Shown here: one piece after another, positions 15,400-17,035 of the stretch
Layout: the number at the start of each line of letters is the position of its first letter
How positions within the stretch are numbered: position 1 is the first letter of the stretch
Assembly (NCBI GenBank): GCA_964580575.1
Contig: CAZOLJ010000094.1
Location: 1 to 17,035, forward strand
Length of the DNA: 17,035 bases
Reading direction: 5' to 3'
Source: CAVPDE01 sp964580575
Lineage (GTDB): Bacteria; Desulfobacterota; DSM-4660; Desulfatiglandales; HGW-15
Notes under the pieces: model-generated
Databases searched by the model: none
The model's input: the letters and a program-made list of their open reading frames with translations, nothing else
Told to the model about the DNA's origin: nothing
Made by a program: the position numbers and the translations under genes

Positions 15400-16242
15400 A
15401 TGACGGACGTGGGCCTTCAGCGGGAAGGAAACGAGGACTCTTTTTCCGTTCAGGACACCTTAAACCTCTACATGGTCGCGGACGGCATGGGAGGTCATCT
15501 GGCCGGTGAAGTGGCCAGCCGGGTCGCCGTGGAGATCATCAACAAGAGCTTCAGCAAATGGTCTGAGGTCCAGGCTCCTCCCGATGAAATCTTCGGCTTT
15601 CCCGATGAGTCTCTGAGCCGGGAAGGGAACTACCTCCTGGGAAGCATACGTCTGGCAAACCGGGTGATCTACGAAATGGCGAGCGAATATGAGCAGTACA
15701 ATGGGATGGGAACAACCATCGTCAGTTTGCTGGTCGCTTCCGGGCGCATTGTGGCTGCCAATGTGGGAGACAGCCGAATGTACCTTGTGAGGGACAACCG
15801 CATTGAAAGGATGTCCAAAGATCACACGATCATTGCCGAACATGTGGAAATGGGCGTGATGACGGAGGAGGAAGCGGCACGGTCCCCTCTCAGGCATATT
15901 CTGACAAGAAACCTGGGATCTTCCGAAAACGTGGATGCCGAAGTCTTCGAGATTGAACCGTCCAGTGAAGATCTCTTCATTTTGTGTTCGGACGGGCTTA
16001 CGGACCTCGCAACAGACGAGGAGATTCTGAAAATTGCCTTGAAGGAGTCAGACCCGCAGAGACTGCCCCGAAGACTGATTGATCTGGCTCTTGAACGAGG
16101 GGCTCATGACAATACGACTGTGGTCACTGTGTTTCTTGATCAAGTGGAGAAAAAGCGGTTAACCTCCCTGGAAAGACTGGGAGGGCTGGTGGCGGATGCC
16201 CTAACGCGTGTGAATCGAATCAAGAGGAGGTTTGGGCCTTAG
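15400..16242 (+). CDS. PP2C-family (PrpC/Stp1-type) serine/threonine protein phosphatase
   Basis: All main PP2C motifs are present in the 280 residues: TDVGLQREGNEDSF at the start, VADGMGGH (metal ligands Asp28 and Gly29), GMGTT, NVGDSRMY, the CSDGLTD segment with Asp198, and GAHDNTT with Asp237 and Asn238. It should be an Mn/Mg-dependent cytoplasmic phosphatase that removes phosphate from Ser/Thr in proteins, opposing a Hanks-type kinase. The start is uncertain: ATG 15400 leaves only one residue before the conserved TDVG and has no ribosome site, while the frame is open up to 15364 and a GGAG (15370-15373) lies 8 bases before an in-frame CTG at 15382, which would add six residues. The FHA gene follows after 76 bases, making a coherent phospho-signalling unit; the kinase itself is not in view. 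Confidence 0.92.
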   Translation: MTDVGLQREGNEDSFSVQDTLNLYMVADGMGGHLAGEVASRVAVEIINKSFSKWSEVQAPPDEIFGFPDESLSREGNYLLGSIRLANRVIYEMASEYEQYNGMGTTIVSLLVASGRIVAANVGDSRMYLVRDNRIERMSKDHTIIAEHVEMGVMTEEEAARSPLRHILTRNLGSSENVDAEVFEIEPSSEDLFILCSDGLTDLATDEEILKIALKESDPQRLPRRLIDLALERGAHDNTTVVTVFLDQVEKKRLTSLERLGGLVADALTRVNRIKRRFGP

Positions 16243-16263
16243 ATTTATTTGACCTTGCTATTT

Positions 16264-16292
16264 TAACGAAGATTTGGATAAAGTATACATAA
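16264..16292. repeat. Right copy of the inverted sequence pair flanking CHASE2-PP2C
   Basis: TAACGAAGATTT (16264-16275) is the exact reverse complement of 14879-14890; GTATAC (16283-16288) and CATAA (16288-16292) mirror outer parts of the left copy, with small spacing differences. It lies between the PP2C stop and the FHA start. Confidence 0.5.
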
Positions 16293-16318
16293 GGGGTGTT
16301 CAAGAACGGGGGAAAATC

Positions 16319-17035
16319 ATGGCCAAGTTGATCCTGACCTACAATAAACAGGTGATCAAGGAGTACCCTTTTTCCAAAGACAGCATCACCATGGGCCGCC
16401 AAGTGGACAATACCATCGTCATTGACAACCTGGCCGTATCCGGGTACCACGCCAAAATCGACAAGCTTGGGGGGGGGTATATTCTGACGGATCTGCAGAG
16501 CACGAACGGCACTTTTGTGGATGACCAAAAGGTCGTGTCTCGCAAGCTGTCTCACGGGGACAACATTGTCATCGGCAAGCATGTGATCCTCTTTGTCGCC
16601 ACGGAAAAAGAAAAGATCGAAGGAGAAGGAAAGAACAAGAAACTGCCACTGGACAAGACCATGCTGCTCGACACGGCGAAACAGAGAGAACTCCTCGCTA
16701 AACAAAAGGTGGCGCCCTCGACAGCCAAAATCCCCGTGAAGGTTGGAGTGGTCAGTTTTATCGATGATTCGGGTCTTGGGGAAATTGAGCTTTCGAAAAA
16801 GCTGACCAAGATCGGCAAAGCCGAGACCTCTGAAATCAGGTTGTCGGGTCTCCTCATGGGGGCAACGGCTGCGACCATCAGCCGCAGGCCGTCGGGCTAT
16901 GCCATCAGCTTTGCGGGAGGAATGACGAGGCTGAAAGTGAATGGGGCGGTCGTCAAGGACAGTGTTCCACTTAACGATTTTGACACGATCGAGCTCGGGT
17001 CCTACAAGTTTCAGTTCTATGAGAAGGAAGTGAAA
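16319..17035 (+). CDS. Two-FHA-domain phosphothreonine-binding protein, cut by the window end
   Basis: The frame runs from ATG 16319 to the last base without a stop, giving 239 residues. The first FHA domain (about 5-93) keeps the phosphothreonine pocket: Gly26-Arg27, Ser41 and His44 in SGYH, and Asn63-Gly64-Thr65 in STNGT. The second (about 140-235) is divergent: the Arg is Lys167 (IGKAETSEIRL), the SxxH motif is absent, and only the NG turn (208-209) is clear, so it may not bind phosphopeptide. The linker contains LDKTMLLDT (111-119), whose threonines could be kinase targets bound by the first FHA; this is inferred by analogy with other FHA regulators. GGGGG (16308-16312) is 6 bases before the ATG. 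The PP2C neighbour would reset the phosphorylation it reads. The remainder of the protein is outside the window, so further domains may follow. Confidence 0.88.
   Translation, partial: MAKLILTYNKQVIKEYPFSKDSITMGRQVDNTIVIDNLAVSGYHAKIDKLGGGYILTDLQSTNGTFVDDQKVVSRKLSHGDNIVIGKHVILFVATEKEKIEGEGKNKKLPLDKTMLLDTAKQRELLAKQKVAPSTAKIPVKVGVVSFIDDSGLGEIELSKKLTKIGKAETSEIRLSGLLMGATAATISRRPSGYAISFAGGMTRLKVNGAVVKDSVPLNDFDTIELGSYKFQFYEKEVK

Noticed and set aside
14865..16292. A complete insertion sequence bounded by terminal inverted repeats
   Set aside because: There is no transposase inside, no convincing target-site duplication outside the repeats, and the cargo is an ordinary signalling gene pair; only the inverted match itself is reported.

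Overview
The window looks like chromosomal DNA of a Desulfobacterota (former Deltaproteobacteria) bacterium, most likely a Syntrophobacteria-like propionate oxidiser or sulfate reducer. This is inferred from a split methylmalonyl-CoA mutase beside a stand-alone biotin carrier, pilC-pilS, a fused radical SAM/DUF2344 protein next to RNase G, and a CHASE2/PP2C/FHA block. Base composition looks moderately GC-rich by eye (not computed), except for an AT-rich strip near 14.81-14.89 kb. No tRNA, rRNA, CRISPR array, transposase or phage gene was seen.

Layout. Positions 1-56 hold the end of a crotonase-family gene, followed by a hairpin terminator (79-126) and a sigma-70-type promoter (179-208). Then comes a 1420-residue protein (251-4513) joining GGDEF, a STAND-like ATPase, a duplicated uncharacterised domain and C-terminal HEAT-like repeats. 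A heptamer repeat cluster (4508-4602) separates its end from the end of the opposite-strand metabolic block: biotin carrier (7304-7092), methylmalonyl-CoA mutase large subunit (6754-5072) and B12-binding small subunit (5024-4623). The carrier and the mutase appear to have separate promoters, each with a palindrome at the promoter or start site.

A divergent regulatory region (7305-7599) leads to pilC and pilS (7600-10533), the inner-membrane platform and sensor kinase of type IV pili; no pilR follows. A palindrome-bearing gap precedes the radical SAM/DUF2344 fusion (10694-13210), which contains a strong internal ribosome binding site at the domain boundary, and then rng (RNase G, 13261-14787). 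The right end is a phospho-signalling block: a short CHASE2 fragment, a PP2C Ser/Thr phosphatase and a two-FHA-domain protein cut by the window end. Matching inverted sequences lie just upstream of the CHASE2 fragment and of the FHA gene.

How the genes may work together. The metabolic block interconverts succinyl-CoA and (R)-methylmalonyl-CoA and carries carboxyl groups on biotin, as in propionate metabolism; its carboxyltransferase, epimerase and G-protein chaperone are not here. The pil genes and the GGDEF protein point to surface-attachment control. The PP2C and FHA proteins imply a Ser/Thr kinase outside the window. The least conventional items are the GGDEF-STAND-HEAT protein, the possible two-product radical SAM/DUF2344 gene, and the truncated CHASE2 locus with its inverted flanks.
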